Position numbers and translations under genes: made by a program. A DNA stretch of 64,000 bases, taken from Undibacterium sp. 5I1 (GTDB lineage: Bacteria > Pseudomonadota > Gammaproteobacteria > Burkholderiales > Burkholderiaceae_D). This document shows positions 44,546 to 55,205 of the stretch, in pieces (within the stretch, counting starts at the first letter, position 1; the number at the start of each line of letters is the position of its first letter). Below the pieces are notes generated by a model. It had not been told where the DNA came from. It was given only the letters and a program-made list of their open reading frames with translations, and did not search any database. The DNA is taken from NCBI RefSeq assembly GCF_034314085.1, contig NZ_JAVIWI010000001.1, positions 1,488,001-1,552,000 on the forward strand, written 5' to 3'.

Positions 44546-46359
44546 TGGATGATATGCTCAAAGAATTTGTCGTCGAAGCTTTGGATCTGGCGACAAACGT
44601 AGAAGAACACTTGCTTACCCTGGAACGCAACCCGGGTGACATGAATACGCTTAATGCGGTGTTCCGTTCTTTCCACACCATTAAAGGTGGTGCTGGCTTT
44701 ATGAATTTGACGGCAATGGTGTCTGCTTGTCATCTGACCGAGAATCTGTTCGATGCACTCCGAACAGGCCAAGCACCAGTCACTCCGATTGCGATTGAAG
44801 CGGCATTAGAAGCCAGCGGATTTGTTGCTGACCAACTGACGGCGCTATCTAATGGCACGCGTCCGGATCAACTGTCTACCATGCCCAAATCGCTGGAACA
44901 GCTGTTGACTGATGCGATCGAGGGTAAAATTACCTCGCGCAAAAAAACAACGCTGGCAAAAGAAGCACCAGCGCCGGCTGCAGCCAAACTCGATACCAGC
45001 GTAGCGCCAGCCAGTAGTGACGGCGTTAATTGGGAAGCCTACTTCCGCGCGGTCGTGCCTGAAGGTACCCTCCCCGAGCTAGTTGAAGATGAAAATACAC
45101 AAGTCATTGAAGAGCACGAGGCGGTTAAAACTTCCTTAGCTTCGCCAACAACCGATGTAAAACAAAACGCGCCAGCTAAAGAAGAAAGTATTCGTATCGA
45201 CGCAGTCAAGCTAGATGTGCTGCTAGAAGTTGCAGGTGAATCGGTACAAGCAGCAAACCAGGCTGCAGTCTTACTGGAAAAACTCTCTCAATTTAAATTT
45301 GATGGTCAGGCAGCGCCACTGATGTCGGCATTGACTGAAACCTTGACGAGAGCATCGCGCTACTCCACTGAGCTACAAAGAGCAACGCTAGCAACACGCA
45401 TGCAGCCGGTGGGTCGACTATTTCAGAAATTCCCGCGTTTGATTCGTGAGCTTGCCCGCGATTTGGGTAAAGATGTTGATCTGAATATCTCAGGTGCAGA
45501 AACAGAAGTAGATCGCGTCGTAGTAGACAGTTTGTATGATCCGCTCGTGCATATGTTGCGTAATGCGCTGGATCATGGGATTGAAACCTCGGAAGAGCGC
45601 GCCGCCACTAAAAAATCGGTAAGAGCGACGATCTCGCTCAAAGCATGGCAAGAAGCTAGCAGTGTCATGATTGAAGTCACCGATGATGGCAAAGGGATGG
45701 ATGCTCAGCGCCTGCGTGAAAAAGCAATTTCTAAAGGTCTGATCAACTCTCATGATGCTCGTACCGATGATGAGGCATTCCAATTAGTGTTTTTACCAGG
45801 ATTTTCCACCAAAGAAGTCGCTTCCAGCGTATCTGGTCGTGGTGTCGGCATGGACGTGGTGAAAACGGCGGTAGAGCGGCATCGTGGTGCGATTCGTATT
45901 TCATCGCAGTTAGGTACTGGAACCACCTTCTTGATCCGCCTGCCAATCGAATTATCGATCGTACCGACGATGCTGGTTCGTACTGACGGCGCATCTTTAG
46001 CCTTACCTATGGCGACAGTACAGCGTGTGGTGGAATTGCCAGAAACCTTCGAAAGCGTCGGCGGTCATCCTGTATTGCGTGATTTAGGCAGACCATTGCC
46101 GGTACGCTCCCTCGGACAAATTTTGGGCTATGAAAAAAGTTCAGAACGCGTCGGTATCGTGATTGCAGCGCCAAATCCTTATATCTTATCGGTGGACTCG
46201 GTCGATGGAACAGCAGATTTGGTCATCAAACCACTCACATGCATTTCTACTCCGGGTATTACTGGAACGGCACGATCTGCCGAGGGAGAATTAGTGTTAG
46301 TCACTAGCCTCTCGTTCTTGCTTGATGGCTGCAAAATTACGGAGAGACTCACCGCTTAA
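44545..46359 (+). CDS. cheA: CheA-type chemotaxis histidine kinase lacking a P2 domain
   Basis: 604 residues. P1/Hpt domain with the phospho-accepting His44 in FRSFHTIKGGAGFMNL; a roughly 90-residue Ala/Pro/Glu linker (about 130-220) where P2 would be; P3 dimerisation helices (ESIRIDAVKLDVLLEVAGESVQ...LATRMQPVGRLFQKF); P4 kinase with N box LVHMLRNALDHGIE, G1 TDDGKGMD and G2 GRGVGMDVVK; and a P5/CheW-like domain (PTMLVRTDGASLALPMATVQRVVEL). All catalytic motifs are intact. The missing P2 (CheY/CheB docking) and pairing with cheZ suggest an accessory pathway, or direct partner recognition through CheZ. Confidence 0.88.
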   Translation: MDDMLKEFVVEALDLATNVEEHLLTLERNPGDMNTLNAVFRSFHTIKGGAGFMNLTAMVSACHLTENLFDALRTGQAPVTPIAIEAALEASGFVADQLTALSNGTRPDQLSTMPKSLEQLLTDAIEGKITSRKKTTLAKEAPAPAAAKLDTSVAPASSDGVNWEAYFRAVVPEGTLPELVEDENTQVIEEHEAVKTSLASPTTDVKQNAPAKEESIRIDAVKLDVLLEVAGESVQAANQAAVLLEKLSQFKFDGQAAPLMSALTETLTRASRYSTELQRATLATRMQPVGRLFQKFPRLIRELARDLGKDVDLNISGAETEVDRVVVDSLYDPLVHMLRNALDHGIETSEERAATKKSVRATISLKAWQEASSVMIEVTDDGKGMDAQRLREKAISKGLINSHDARTDDEAFQLVFLPGFSTKEVASSVSGRGVGMDVVKTAVERHRGAIRISSQLGTGTTFLIRLPIELSIVPTMLVRTDGASLALPMATVQRVVELPETFESVGGHPVLRDLGRPLPVRSLGQILGYEKSSERVGIVIAAPNPYILSVDSVDGTADLVIKPLTCISTPGITGTARSAEGELVLVTSLSFLLDGCKITERLTA

Positions 46360-46420
46360 GTTTTACAACTCAGTTTTAATTAAGCTTAATAACTAAGCAA
46401 TGCTGCGTTCTGGCAAATTG

Positions 46421-46455
46421 GCTCTTGAAATAGCGATCTATTTCAAGAGCTTTTA
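46421..46455 (+). terminator. Intrinsic terminator after cheA
   Basis: Perfect 13-bp stem GCTCTTGAAATAG (46421-46433) / CTATTTCAAGAGC (46438-46450) with a CGAT loop, followed by TTTTACTTTTTT. Confidence 0.9.
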
Positions 46456-46649
46456 CTTTTTTAAAAAAGAAAATAAATCATTCCGAGTTTAAAACTGCAG
46501 TTCATCAGTTTTAGTAACGTCAGCGAACGACTGAGTCATCACAAAATATCCCAAAGTTATATTACGTCTGTCTCGTAATACCACCGATCAAAATCTAAGT
46601 AAGATATCAATGCGATATGACTGAGATTGACCAAAAAAAGATAGAAAAT

Positions 46650-46738
46650 CATATACTCCCCTACTAATCACCTAAAATTAAGCGCTTAACCAATTAATAC
46701 TAGGACAATTAAACTATACTAAGGATCAGTATATAAAT
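46650..46738 (+). repeat. Interspersed intergenic element, copy 5
   Basis: Left box CATATACTCCCCTA (ATACT at 46653), central AACCAA (46688) / AGGAC (46702) where pairing has decayed, and right hairpin CTATACT / AGTATATAA (AGTAT at 46728). Offsets 35, 49 and 75 are the same as in copies 1 and 4. It lies between the tandem genes cheA and selO. Confidence 0.75.
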
Positions 46739-46946
46739 TATCAATATGTTGATCGGTCGACTAATTCAATTATTTTGTATAAAAATATTCTAAGTAATAT
46801 CAAAGTAATTGGCGAAAGTGGCTACGGCAATCCACTCTTCAGCCAACAACATAAACAACTCTGATAGATAAAAAACCGACTTTGCTTGAGTCTGTCAAAA
46901 TGGAGTTCGTTAATATCCATTTCGCACTGGCTGCGACAATTACGCA

Positions 46947-48491
46947 ATGACCAACACCGTTATCAGCACGCAACATAATTCATCTGACTTGCACGATTTC
47001 AGCAGTCTCAACTTAAGTAATCATTTTGCAACACTGCCTGCCGAGTTTTATACAAAACTATCCCCTACCCCCTTAGCTGCACCGTATCTGGTTGGCGCTA
47101 GCGCTAAAGTCGCGGCAAGCATAGGCCTGAGCAAAGATAGCTTTGCCGATCCGATATTTACCAGCATTTTTACCGGTAACCAGTTAGCCAGTAATAGCGA
47201 GCCACTGTCTGCGGTGTATTCGGGTCATCAATTTGGTGTTTGGGCAGGTCAATTAGGCGATGGACGCGCGATCTTACTGGGCGACGTAGCAGATAACGCA
47301 CCTGACCAGAAAGAAACGAATCCGTCAGCCCGAATTGAAATCCAGCTCAAAGGCGCTGGCATGACACCTTACTCGCGCATGGGGGATGGTCGTGCCGTGC
47401 TTCGCTCATCAATACGCGAATTTTTATGTTCGGAAGCAATGGCAGGACTCGGCATTCCAAGTTCACGCGCACTCTGCGTGACTGGCTCGGATCAATACGT
47501 CATGCGTGAAACGCCGGAAACTACCGCCGTCGTTGCCCGGCTCGCCCCGAGTTTTATCCGGTTTGGCTCGTTTGAGCACTGGTACTACAACAACCAGCCA
47601 GAACAATTGCAAACCCTGGCCGATTTCGTACTGAATAACTATTACCCTGATTTATTAAAACAGCCCAATCCTTATCAAGCATTGCTCATAGAAGTCACGC
47701 AGCGGACTGCACGCTTGATGGCGCAATGGCAAGCCGTCGGCTTTATGCATGGTGTGATGAATACCGACAATATGTCGATTCTAGGACTGACACTGGATTA
47801 CGGTCCATTTGGTTTTATGGAGGCATTTGATGCCAACCATATCTGTAACCACACCGACACCCAGGGACGCTATTCTTACCGCAACCAGCCACAAATCGGA
47901 CATTGGAATTGTCATGCACTTGCTCAGGCATTATTGCCATTGATCGGCACAGTAGAAGATGCCCAAGCCGGATTGGCGGTATATCAGCCTACGTACAAAG
48001 AAGCCATGGATCGCTTGCTACATAAAAAATTTGGCTTGCCGTTCGTTGAACAACAGGGAGCAGAAAATGGTATTTTATTTGACCAATTTTTTGCTTTGAT
48101 GCAGGAGAATCAGGCCGACTTTACACAAAGCTTCCGTCATTTAAGTAATCTGACATCAGAAAAATCAGACGCCGACGAGGCACTGCGTGATGGTTTTATA
48201 GATCGTCAAGCGCTGGATCAATGGTTAGTGCAATATAGAACCCGGTTGCATGCGGAGAAAAGCGATGATACAGAACGCCAGCAAGCCATGCGTAAGGTTA
48301 ATCCCAAATATATACTGAGGAACTATCTGGCGCAAATTGCTATCGAAAAAGCCCAAAAGAAGGATTTTTCAGAGGTCGCCAAGCTGTTAGAAATATTAGA
48401 AAATCCGTTTGATGAACAACCAAAGCATGATCACTATGCCGATTTGCCGCCAGACTGGGCACGCGAACTAGAAGTGAGCTGCTCTTCCTGA
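46947..48491 (+). CDS. selO: Protein adenylyltransferase SelO (YdiU/UPF0061)
   Basis: 514 residues of the pseudokinase-fold SelO family, which transfers AMP from ATP to Ser/Thr/Tyr of target proteins and is tied to redox stress. Family blocks: YSGHQFGVWAGQLGDGRAILLGDV, IQLKGAGMTPYSRMGDGRAVLRSSIREFLCSEAMAGLGIPSSRAL, GFMHGVMNTDNMSILGLTLDYGPFGFMEAFD and the C-terminal VNPKYILRNYLAQ. Bacterial SelO usually lacks the selenocysteine of the animal protein; here the last residues are CSS. It stands 29 bases before msrB, another redox-repair gene. Confidence 0.94.
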   Translation: MTNTVISTQHNSSDLHDFSSLNLSNHFATLPAEFYTKLSPTPLAAPYLVGASAKVAASIGLSKDSFADPIFTSIFTGNQLASNSEPLSAVYSGHQFGVWAGQLGDGRAILLGDVADNAPDQKETNPSARIEIQLKGAGMTPYSRMGDGRAVLRSSIREFLCSEAMAGLGIPSSRALCVTGSDQYVMRETPETTAVVARLAPSFIRFGSFEHWYYNNQPEQLQTLADFVLNNYYPDLLKQPNPYQALLIEVTQRTARLMAQWQAVGFMHGVMNTDNMSILGLTLDYGPFGFMEAFDANHICNHTDTQGRYSYRNQPQIGHWNCHALAQALLPLIGTVEDAQAGLAVYQPTYKEAMDRLLHKKFGLPFVEQQGAENGILFDQFFALMQENQADFTQSFRHLSNLTSEKSDADEALRDGFIDRQALDQWLVQYRTRLHAEKSDDTERQQAMRKVNPKYILRNYLAQIAIEKAQKKDFSEVAKLLEILENPFDEQPKHDHYADLPPDWARELEVSCSS

Positions 48492-48520
48492 TTTGAAAAA
48501 ACATACCGAAAGGCACAAAA

Positions 48521-48916
48521 ATGTCAAAAATCACCAAAACCGATGCGCAATGGCGCGCTGCTTTAACCCCGATTGAATATCAAGTCACAAGGCATGCCGA
48601 CACTGAGCGCGCTTTTACCGGCAAATTTTGGGATCACCACGAGGTTGGCACTTATATCTGCGTTTGCTGCGGCACTCCTTTATTTGAGTCCGACACTAAA
48701 TTTGATTCTGGTTGTGGCTGGCCAAGCTACTTTAAAGCACTCAATCCCGCCAATGTGTTAGAAAAAGTTGACCGTACACATGGCATGACGCGCACCGAGA
48801 TATTGTGTAATATCTGCGACGCTCACTTAGGGCACGTATTTCCAGATGGCCCGCCGCCAACTGGCTTGCGTTATTGCATTAATTCTGCCTCGTTAAAATT
48901 CGAGCCAAAAGCCTAG
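48521..48916 (+). CDS. msrB: Peptide-methionine (R)-S-oxide reductase MsrB
   Basis: A 131-residue enzyme that repairs methionine-R-sulfoxide. Two CxxC zinc pairs are present ([21 protein letters not shown]) and the catalytic Cys119 is in [11 protein letters not shown]. The block [12 protein letters not shown] is the substrate pocket. It follows selO closely and is likely cotranscribed. Confidence 0.95.
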   Translation: MSKITKTDAQWRAALTPIEYQVTRHADTERAFTGKFWDHHEVGTYICVCCGTPLFESDTKFDSGCGWPSYFKALNPANVLEKVDRTHGMTRTEILCNICDAHLGHVFPDGPPPTGLRYCINSASLKFEPKA

Positions 48917-48948
48917 ATTTTTAAATAAAATCTTTTAGTAAAGTACCT

Positions 48949-49566
48949 ATGAAATTTTTGTACGACATTTTTCCTGTCCTTCTGTTTTTCGCCACTTTTA
49001 AATTAGGTGAAAAATACCCTGTTAACGCGCAAGAATTGGTCAACCGCTACCTGTCAGAATTCATCTCTGGCGGGGTAATTGCACCCGATCTGGCACCAAT
49101 ATTATTAGCTACCGCCATCACGATTCTTGCTGCGATCGTACAAATTGGCTTCCTACTAATACGGCGTAAAAAAGTCGATGCAATGTTGTGGATTTCATTC
49201 ATCGTCATTGCCGTATTTGGTAGCGCGACGATTTATTTTCATAGTGAAACGTTCATTAAATGGAAACCAACCGTCATTTATTGGTGCTATGCAGGCGCTT
49301 TTTTGATGGGTCAATTTATATTTAAAAAAAATCTATTGCGCACAGCCATGGGAGCCCAAATCAACTTACCAGAACCGGTCTGGGGGAAGCTTAGCCTAGC
49401 TTGGATAAGTTACTTTATCGTGATGGGCTTAGGCAATATATATGTAGCATTCTCCTTTCCCACAACGACTTGGGTTAACTTTAAGCTTTATTCCATTGCT
49501 GCTTTGCCTGTCTTTGTTATTTTGCAAGGCTTTTACCTGTCAAAATATATGGAAGAGCCGACATGA
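48949..49566 (+). CDS. yciB: Inner membrane septation protein YciB (IspA/IspZ family)
   Basis: A 205-residue protein with five or six membrane helices. Family blocks: FDIFPVLLFF-like start (FLYDIFPVLLFFATFK), WKPTVIYWCYAGAFLMGQF, LGNIYVAFSFPTTTWVNFKLY. YciB takes part in envelope integrity and septation, interacting with divisome and elongasome proteins in E. coli. It overlaps the downstream bolA-family gene by four bases (ATGA). Confidence 0.93.
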   Translation: MKFLYDIFPVLLFFATFKLGEKYPVNAQELVNRYLSEFISGGVIAPDLAPILLATAITILAAIVQIGFLLIRRKKVDAMLWISFIVIAVFGSATIYFHSETFIKWKPTVIYWCYAGAFLMGQFIFKKNLLRTAMGAQINLPEPVWGKLSLAWISYFIVMGLGNIYVAFSFPTTTWVNFKLYSIAALPVFVILQGFYLSKYMEEPT

Positions 49567-49838
49567 ACGATCGTTTTCAACGCATAGAAAGCTATTTACA
49601 AGAAAAATTACAGCCCGTTTCTTGCAATCTGCAAGACGACTCAGCCGCCCATGCAGGTCATGCTGGCGCAGCATCTGGTGGCAGTCATTACAGCGTAAAA
49701 ATAGTTTGTTACCAATTTGAGGGCTTAAATCGTGTTTCCCGACATCGACTGGTGTATGATGCCGTTGGCGATATGATGCATACGGAAATTCATGCCCTTG
49801 CAATCACTGCGTTGGCTCCGTCAGAGATACCGACCTAA
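49563..49838 (+). CDS. BolA family protein
   Basis: 91 residues. The class II KH-like BolA fold is seen: RFQRIESYLQEKLQPVSCNLQDDS, then the strand HYSVKIVCYQFEGLNRVSRHRLVYDAVGDMMHTEIHALAITAL with the conserved RHR and the C-terminal His. Between them a Gly/Ala/His-rich loop (AHAGHAGAASGGSH) is probably the metal-ligand loop. BolA proteins pair with monothiol glutaredoxins in iron-sulfur handling. Translation is coupled to yciB by a four-base overlap. Confidence 0.9.
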   Translation: MNDRFQRIESYLQEKLQPVSCNLQDDSAAHAGHAGAASGGSHYSVKIVCYQFEGLNRVSRHRLVYDAVGDMMHTEIHALAITALAPSEIPT

Positions 49839-49879
49839 CCACTTTGTTTTTACTTACTTTGTTATTTTAGGAACAGATA

Positions 49880-50653
49880 ATGACTTTTAAACCTGCTCAT
49901 TTGCTGGTAGTACTTTTCGCAACTGCCCTGCCTGTCATGGCTCAAAATCTCGCCGTTGTTAACGGCAAAGCAATTCCTGCTAATCGTGTTGACGCAATGG
50001 TCAAACAACTTGCAGAACAAGGTCAGAAAGATTCGCCAGAACTGCGCGAAATGGTCAAGAAAGAACTGATCAACCGTGAAGTGCTGATGCAAGAAGCTGA
50101 CAAGGCTGCTTTAGCCTCGAATCCAGACGTCAAAACTCAATTGGAAGTTGCGCGTCAATCCATTTTGATCCGTGCCTTAATGCTTGATTATGTCAAGAAA
50201 AACCCAGTAACTGATGCTGAAGTCAAAGCAGAGTACGACAAAGCAAAAGCACAAGCTGGCGACAAGGAATACCACGCTTTCCATATTCTGGTAAAAACTG
50301 AAGATGAAGCAAAAGCGATTATTTTGAAATTGAAAGCAGGCGCTAAGTTTGACGAATTGGCAAAGCAATCAATCGATCCGGGTTCTGCAGGCAAAGGCGG
50401 CGATTTAGACTGGGCATCACCAGCAACCTTTGTTGAGCCATTCTCAAAAGCGTTAGTCGCTTTGCAAAAAGGTCAGTTCACTGAAACACCAGTGAAAACA
50501 GAATTTGGTTACCACATCATCAAATTGGATGATGTACGTACTGCTAAATTCCCGACGATGGAAGAAGTTAAACCACAAATCGTGAATGGCTTGCAACAGC
50601 AAAAAGTACAAGCTTATCAACAGTCTTTGTTGAAAAAGGCGAAGATCCAATAA
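49880..50653 (+). CDS. Periplasmic parvulin-type peptidylprolyl isomerase
   Basis: 257 residues with a signal peptide (HLLVVLFATALPVMAQ), an N-terminal SurA-like helical chaperone part (RVDAMVKQLAEQGQKDSPELREMVKKELINREVLMQEADK), and one parvulin domain at about 130-225 (YHAFHILVKTEDEAKAIILKLKAGAKFDELAKQSIDPGSAGKGGDLDWASPATFVEPFSKAL...KTEFGYHIIKLDDVR). It resembles PpiC/PrsA-type foldases such as Bordetella Par27 and should help fold exported outer-membrane or periplasmic proteins. It ends at a strong terminator. Confidence 0.92.
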   Translation: MTFKPAHLLVVLFATALPVMAQNLAVVNGKAIPANRVDAMVKQLAEQGQKDSPELREMVKKELINREVLMQEADKAALASNPDVKTQLEVARQSILIRALMLDYVKKNPVTDAEVKAEYDKAKAQAGDKEYHAFHILVKTEDEAKAIILKLKAGAKFDELAKQSIDPGSAGKGGDLDWASPATFVEPFSKALVALQKGQFTETPVKTEFGYHIIKLDDVRTAKFPTMEEVKPQIVNGLQQQKVQAYQQSLLKKAKIQ

Positions 50654-50703
50654 GCAATTACAGATCTGATAAAGCTTCGATTCTGCTTTAATTGAGCTGC
50701 AAT

Positions 50704-50730
50704 AAAAAAGACGCTACGGCGTCTTTTTTA
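50704..50730 (+). terminator. Intrinsic terminator after the parvulin gene
   Basis: AAAAAAGACGC / GCGTCTTTTTT with a TACG loop, a compact bidirectional terminator 50 bases after the stop. Confidence 0.92.
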
Positions 50731-50772
50731 TTTTTATGATTAGATTTAAATGGTTTCACTCCAGCATCAAAT

Positions 50773-50857
50773 AATATACTCCAGTATGTATATTTTATTG
50801 TCCATATTTTTATTGGTCAATAGAACGATTTTTTAAAAAATGATGGGGAGTATATGA
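50773..50857 (-). repeat. Interspersed intergenic element, copy 6
   Basis: On the minus strand: CATATACTCCCCATCATTTT (ATACT at 50853), central GACCAA (50818) / TGGAC (50804), right end AGTATAT (50780). Offsets are 35, 49 and 73. It lies between two terminators in the convergent gap of the parvulin gene and purL. Confidence 0.78.
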
Positions 50858-50880
50858 ATGTAGATAATTATTCAAAACAA

Positions 50881-50910
50881 AAAAACGCCACAGCAAACTG
50901 CGGCGTTTTT
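50881..50910 (-). terminator. Intrinsic terminator after purL
   Basis: AAAAACGCC-A-CAG / CTG-CGGCGTTTTT with one bulged A and a CAAA loop, 48 bases beyond the purL stop on the minus strand. Confidence 0.88.
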
Positions 50911-50957
50911 GCATTACTTACTATGCGTGAACTTATGTTTAAGTCTACGCAAATCCC

Positions 50958-53900
50958 TTATGCTACCCACTGACGTGCATTGCGGAACATCCGCATCCAC
51001 GGAGAATCCTCGCCCCAAGCATCTGGATGCCATGACTGCAATACCGTACGGAATACGCGTTCGGCATGCGGCATCATGACGGTAAAACGACCATCTGTGT
51101 TTGTCACCGCCGTAATACCTTGCGGTGATCCATTCGGATTGTATGGATAAGCTTCTGTTGTAGCACCGTTGTTGTTCACAAAACGCATTGCCACTTGTGC
51201 CGCTTTAATGTCGCCAGTAATAGAGAAATCGGCAAAGCCTTCGCCATGCGCAACAGCGATTGGAGTTTGCGTCCCGGCCATACCCTGGAAAAAGATCGAT
51301 GCAGACTCTTGCACTTCGACCATAGCGAAACGCGCCTCGAATTGCTCTGACTTATTCTTGGTGAATTTAGGCCAGGCTTGCGCGCCAGGAATAATCGATT
51401 TTAAATTGCTCATCATCTGGCAACCATTGCAAATACCTAGGCCGAAAGTGTCGTCACGCTGGAAGAACTCAGAGAACTGCTCTGCCATCATGGCATTAAA
51501 CAAAATCGTTTTAGCCCAACCTTCACCAGCACCTAATACGTCGCCATACGAGAAACCACCCACTGCCATCAAGCCTTTGAAATCAGCCAGACGCGCACGT
51601 CCAGCGATCAGGTCGCTCATATGGACATCAACCGACTCAAAGCCTGCTTTGTGCATGACATAGGCAGTTTCAATATGAGAATTGACACCCTGCTCGCGCA
51701 AAATTGCCACGCGAGGACGAGCACCTGTATTGATAAACGGCGCGGCAATATCTTGTTGCGGATCAAAGCTCAGTTTCGGCTGCATACCTTTGTCACTAGC
51801 ATCCAGCAAGCGCGCGTATTCAGCATCGGCGCAGGCTGGATTGTCACGCAGACGAGCGATTTGCCAGCTGGTTTTACTCCATATCTGATGCAAGCTTGCG
51901 CGTGGCTGGCTATAAATCTGCTTAGCATCGCGGGTAAATTCAATCACGTCACTAGCGTTGACTTTGCCAATTATATGGCTACAAGCACCCAGATTATGTG
52001 CGCGTAATACATCCATCACCTCTGAGCGTTGTTCGGTACGGATTTGGATAACAGCGCCTAACTCCTCGTTAAACAAAGCACGCAACGTCTGGTCATTGCG
52101 ACGTTCTGCTACCTGCCCTGCCCAATTTTTGGCATCGCCCCAGTCAGCGGCCTCATCCATCGTCAAAATATCCAGATTGACGGATAAACCACTACGACCG
52201 GCAAACGCCATTTCGCAGAGCGTCGCATACAAACCACCATCAGAGCGGTCGTGATACGCCAGTAATTTGTCTTCACTATTTAATTGTTGAATCGCAGCGA
52301 AAAACGCTTTGATATCTTCGGCGCTATCCGCATCTGGCGTCTGATCACCGAGTTTTTGCATGACTTGGGCGAAACAAGATGCGCCAAGACGATTTTTACC
52401 TCGACCTAAATCGATCAGTAACAAGCTAGTGTCGCCAGCATCCAGACGAATTTGTGGGGTCAAAGTTTTACGCACATCAAACACGGGCGCAAAGGCGGAA
52501 ATAATCAGCGAGACTGGTGATGTGACTGACTTGTCTTCGCCATCCTCTTTCCACGTTGTACGCATTGACAGCGAATCTTTACCAACGGGAATACTGATGC
52601 CTAACGCTGGGCATAATTCCAAGCCAATCGCTTTGACCGTATCGAACAAAGCAGCATCCTGACCGGGCTGACCACAGGCAGCCATCCAGTTAGCGGACAA
52701 CTTAATGTCAGAGATATCTTTAATCGGCGCAGCAGCGATATTGGTAATTGCCTCACCAATTGCCATACGCCCCGATGCAGCAGCGTTAATCACGGCGAGT
52801 GGAGTGCGTTCGCCCATCGACATGGCTTCACCCAAATAGCCTTCAAAACTCATGGTTGTGACGGCACAATCGGCGACCGGAACTTGCCAAGGGCCGACCA
52901 TTTGGTCACGCACTGTACTGGCGCCAACAGTACGATCGCCAATCGTGATCAGGAAGGATTTATCAGCAACCGTCGGCAAGCTTAATACCCGCTCAGCCAC
53001 GACTTTTAAATCCATGCCAGTTAAGTCAATCGCAGGAAATTTTTTCTCTACATGCTTCACATCGCGATGCATTTTTGGCGGTTTGCCCAACAACACATTC
53101 ATCGGCATATCAACCGGTACATTGTCGTGTTGAGGATCGATGACTTTTAATTGGCGCTCTTCTGTCGCAGTGCCGACTACTGCAAACAAAGCTCGCTCAC
53201 GTTCGCAGAAATATTGGAATAGCGGCAGACTTTCCGGAGCGATACCAAGCACATAACGCTCCTGAGACTCGTTACTCCAGATTTCTTTTGGCGCCATACC
53301 ACTCTCTTCCAGAGGGACTTTACGCAAATCAAAAATCGCACCACGTTTGGCATCATTCGTGATCTCTGGAAAAGCATTCGACAAGCCGCCAGCACCGACA
53401 TCGTGTATCGACAAAATCGGATTAGCATCGCCCATTTGCCAGCAAGAATTAATCACTTCTTGTGCCCGACGCTCCATCTCAGGATTACCACGCTGGACCG
53501 AATCAAAATCCAGATCAGCGGTATTCGATCCTGTCGCCATGGATGACGCGGCACTACCGCCCATACCAATACGCATACCAGGACCACCTAGCTGAATCAG
53601 CAAGGTGCCAACGGGCAGATCATTTTTCTTAGTATGTTTATCTGAGATGCTGCCGATACCGCCAGCGATCATAATGGGCTTGTGATAACCATGTACCGTG
53701 CCGCCAACATTTTGCTCATAGGTACGGAAGTAGCCGCCCAGATTAGGACGACCAAATTCATTATTAAACGCAGCACCGCCCAGCGGGCCCTCGATCATAA
53801 TTTGTAAAGGTGACGCGATGCGATCTGGCTTGCCGTAGACCTGGCCAGAAGGCGCGCTGTCAGAGCTAGCTATCGTATCTGTTGTGTTTTCCCAAGGTTG

Positions 53901-54962
53901 CGGCGCATCTGGAAGCATCAGATTAGAAACCGTAAAACCAGACAAACCTGCTTTAGGTTTAGCACCACGACCTGTGGCACCCTCATCACGGATCTCGCCA
54001 CCAGCGCCAGTCGATGCGCCAGGGAATGGAGAAATTGCTGTCGGATGATTATGTGTCTCCACCTTCATCAAGGTGTGCGTCAATTCTTCTGACGCCTGGT
54101 ACACATTGCCCTCTGCCGCTCCACGCGGATAGAAACGTTTTACTGTCGCCCCCTCCATAATGGAAGAATTGTCGCTATACGCAACGATGGTGCCTTTGGG
54201 TTGTAACAAATGGGTATTTTTGATCATGCCAAACAAGGAGATATCTTGCGCGACGCCGTCAATGGTCCAGTCTGCATTAAAAATCTTATGACGACAATGT
54301 TCGCTATTGGCCTGCGCAAACATCATCAGCTCAACATCGGTAGGATTACGCTTAGCTGTGACAAACGCAGCCACCAGATAATCAATCTCATCATCGGATA
54401 ATGCTAAGCCAAGCTCAGTATTGGCTTGCAATAATGCGTCTTTACCACCGATCAGCACATCGATAGAAGCTAATGGTTTCGCTTCCAGCTCAGAAAATAG
54501 TGTCTGAGCTGACTCAACATCCGGCAGCACCATCTCTGTCATACGGTCATGCAATAAGGCCACCACTGCTTGCTTGGATTCTTCTGCCAGTTTTTTAGCG
54601 CCGCCCAGCAAACCCGACTTGACTTGCACAACATAGGAGATGCCGCGTTCAATTCGCTTGATTTGCTTCATGCCGCAGTTGTGAGCGATGTCTGTGGCTT
54701 TGCTGGCCCACGGAGAAATCGTACCAAAGCGAGGGATCACCACAAATACATCGCCCTCTTCTTTTCCGACAAATGCATCGCCATACGTCAGCAAAGCATT
54801 TAGACGAGCAATATCATCTTGCGGCAACGTGCTTGCTGTATCCACAAAATGGGTAAAGCGACCACTAATACCGATAATGTGCGGATCGATAGCTTGCAAT
54901 TTGGATAACAGACCTTGGGTACGGAAAGCAGACAAGGCATTAGAGCCTGGCAATATCAACAT
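50958..54962 (-). CDS. purL: Phosphoribosylformylglycinamidine synthase (large, single-chain)
   Basis: About 1334 residues from the ATG at 54962 ([23 protein letters not shown]), where family similarity begins; the frame stays open 26 codons further, but that part looks unlike the family. Domains: N-terminal PurS-like part, linker, two PurM-type ATP-grasp-like halves ([63 protein letters not shown]) and a C-terminal class I glutamine amidotransferase ([13 protein letters not shown] with nucleophile Cys; GEGFADF). It makes FGAM in purine synthesis. It is a single-gene transcript ending at 50881-50910. Confidence 0.95.
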   Translation of the reverse strand: MLILPGSNALSAFRTQGLLSKLQAIDPHIIGISGRFTHFVDTASTLPQDDIARLNALLTYGDAFVGKEEGDVFVVIPRFGTISPWASKATDIAHNCGMKQIKRIERGISYVVQVKSGLLGGAKKLAEESKQAVVALLHDRMTEMVLPDVESAQTLFSELEAKPLASIDVLIGGKDALLQANTELGLALSDDEIDYLVAAFVTAKRNPTDVELMMFAQANSEHCRHKIFNADWTIDGVAQDISLFGMIKNTHLLQPKGTIVAYSDNSSIMEGATVKRFYPRGAAEGNVYQASEELTHTLMKVETHNHPTAISPFPGASTGAGGEIRDEGATGRGAKPKAGLSGFTVSNLMLPDAPQPWENTTDTIASSDSAPSGQVYGKPDRIASPLQIMIEGPLGGAAFNNEFGRPNLGGYFRTYEQNVGGTVHGYHKPIMIAGGIGSISDKHTKKNDLPVGTLLIQLGGPGMRIGMGGSAASSMATGSNTADLDFDSVQRGNPEMERRAQEVINSCWQMGDANPILSIHDVGAGGLSNAFPEITNDAKRGAIFDLRKVPLEESGMAPKEIWSNESQERYVLGIAPESLPLFQYFCERERALFAVVGTATEERQLKVIDPQHDNVPVDMPMNVLLGKPPKMHRDVKHVEKKFPAIDLTGMDLKVVAERVLSLPTVADKSFLITIGDRTVGASTVRDQMVGPWQVPVADCAVTTMSFEGYLGEAMSMGERTPLAVINAAASGRMAIGEAITNIAAAPIKDISDIKLSANWMAACGQPGQDAALFDTVKAIGLELCPALGISIPVGKDSLSMRTTWKEDGEDKSVTSPVSLIISAFAPVFDVRKTLTPQIRLDAGDTSLLLIDLGRGKNRLGASCFAQVMQKLGDQTPDADSAEDIKAFFAAIQQLNSEDKLLAYHDRSDGGLYATLCEMAFAGRSGLSVNLDILTMDEAADWGDAKNWAGQVAERRNDQTLRALFNEELGAVIQIRTEQRSEVMDVLRAHNLGACSHIIGKVNASDVIEFTRDAKQIYSQPRASLHQIWSKTSWQIARLRDNPACADAEYARLLDASDKGMQPKLSFDPQQDIAAPFINTGARPRVAILREQGVNSHIETAYVMHKAGFESVDVHMSDLIAGRARLADFKGLMAVGGFSYGDVLGAGEGWAKTILFNAMMAEQFSEFFQRDDTFGLGICNGCQMMSNLKSIIPGAQAWPKFTKNKSEQFEARFAMVEVQESASIFFQGMAGTQTPIAVAHGEGFADFSITGDIKAAQVAMRFVNNNGATTEAYPYNPNGSPQGITAVTNTDGRFTVMMPHAERVFRTVLQSWHPDAWGEDSPWMRMFRNARQWVA

Positions 54963-55205
54963 GGCGAGAGAGTAGTTGAGGTAATGCGCACGAAAGTCAG
55001 GGATGACATCAGCGACATCACGGGTGGAATCAAAAAGCAAGATTATACCTTGATGCCTGCCTGCACTCCAGCCTGAAACCTAAAGCCAGTGACTACATCA
55101 GCAAGGTGTGTGCAAGACAAATACAGCGTGGTGAATGACACATGTGCGATGTAAGCAGTCTATGCATACATCATGTGTATTGGTGCGTCTAATACGCACA
55201 AGGAC

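Larger units (their letters stand above)
46360..46946. other. Gap between cheA and selO: terminator and repeat copy 5
   Basis: A 587-base AT-rich gap with a 13-bp perfect terminator hairpin (46421-46455), one copy of the interspersed element (46650-46738), and presumably the selO promoter in the last 200 bases. I see no gene. Confidence 0.6.

Noticed and set aside
54963..55040. Longer N-terminus for purL
   Set aside because: Family similarity starts at [13 protein letters not shown]; the extra 26 codons are probably the leader.
55141..55200. Imperfect inverted repeats GATGTAAGCA/TGCATACATC and GTGCGT/ACGCAC between purL and the GT39 gene
   Set aside because: They are short or mismatched and without T-run; too weak to call as terminator or operator.
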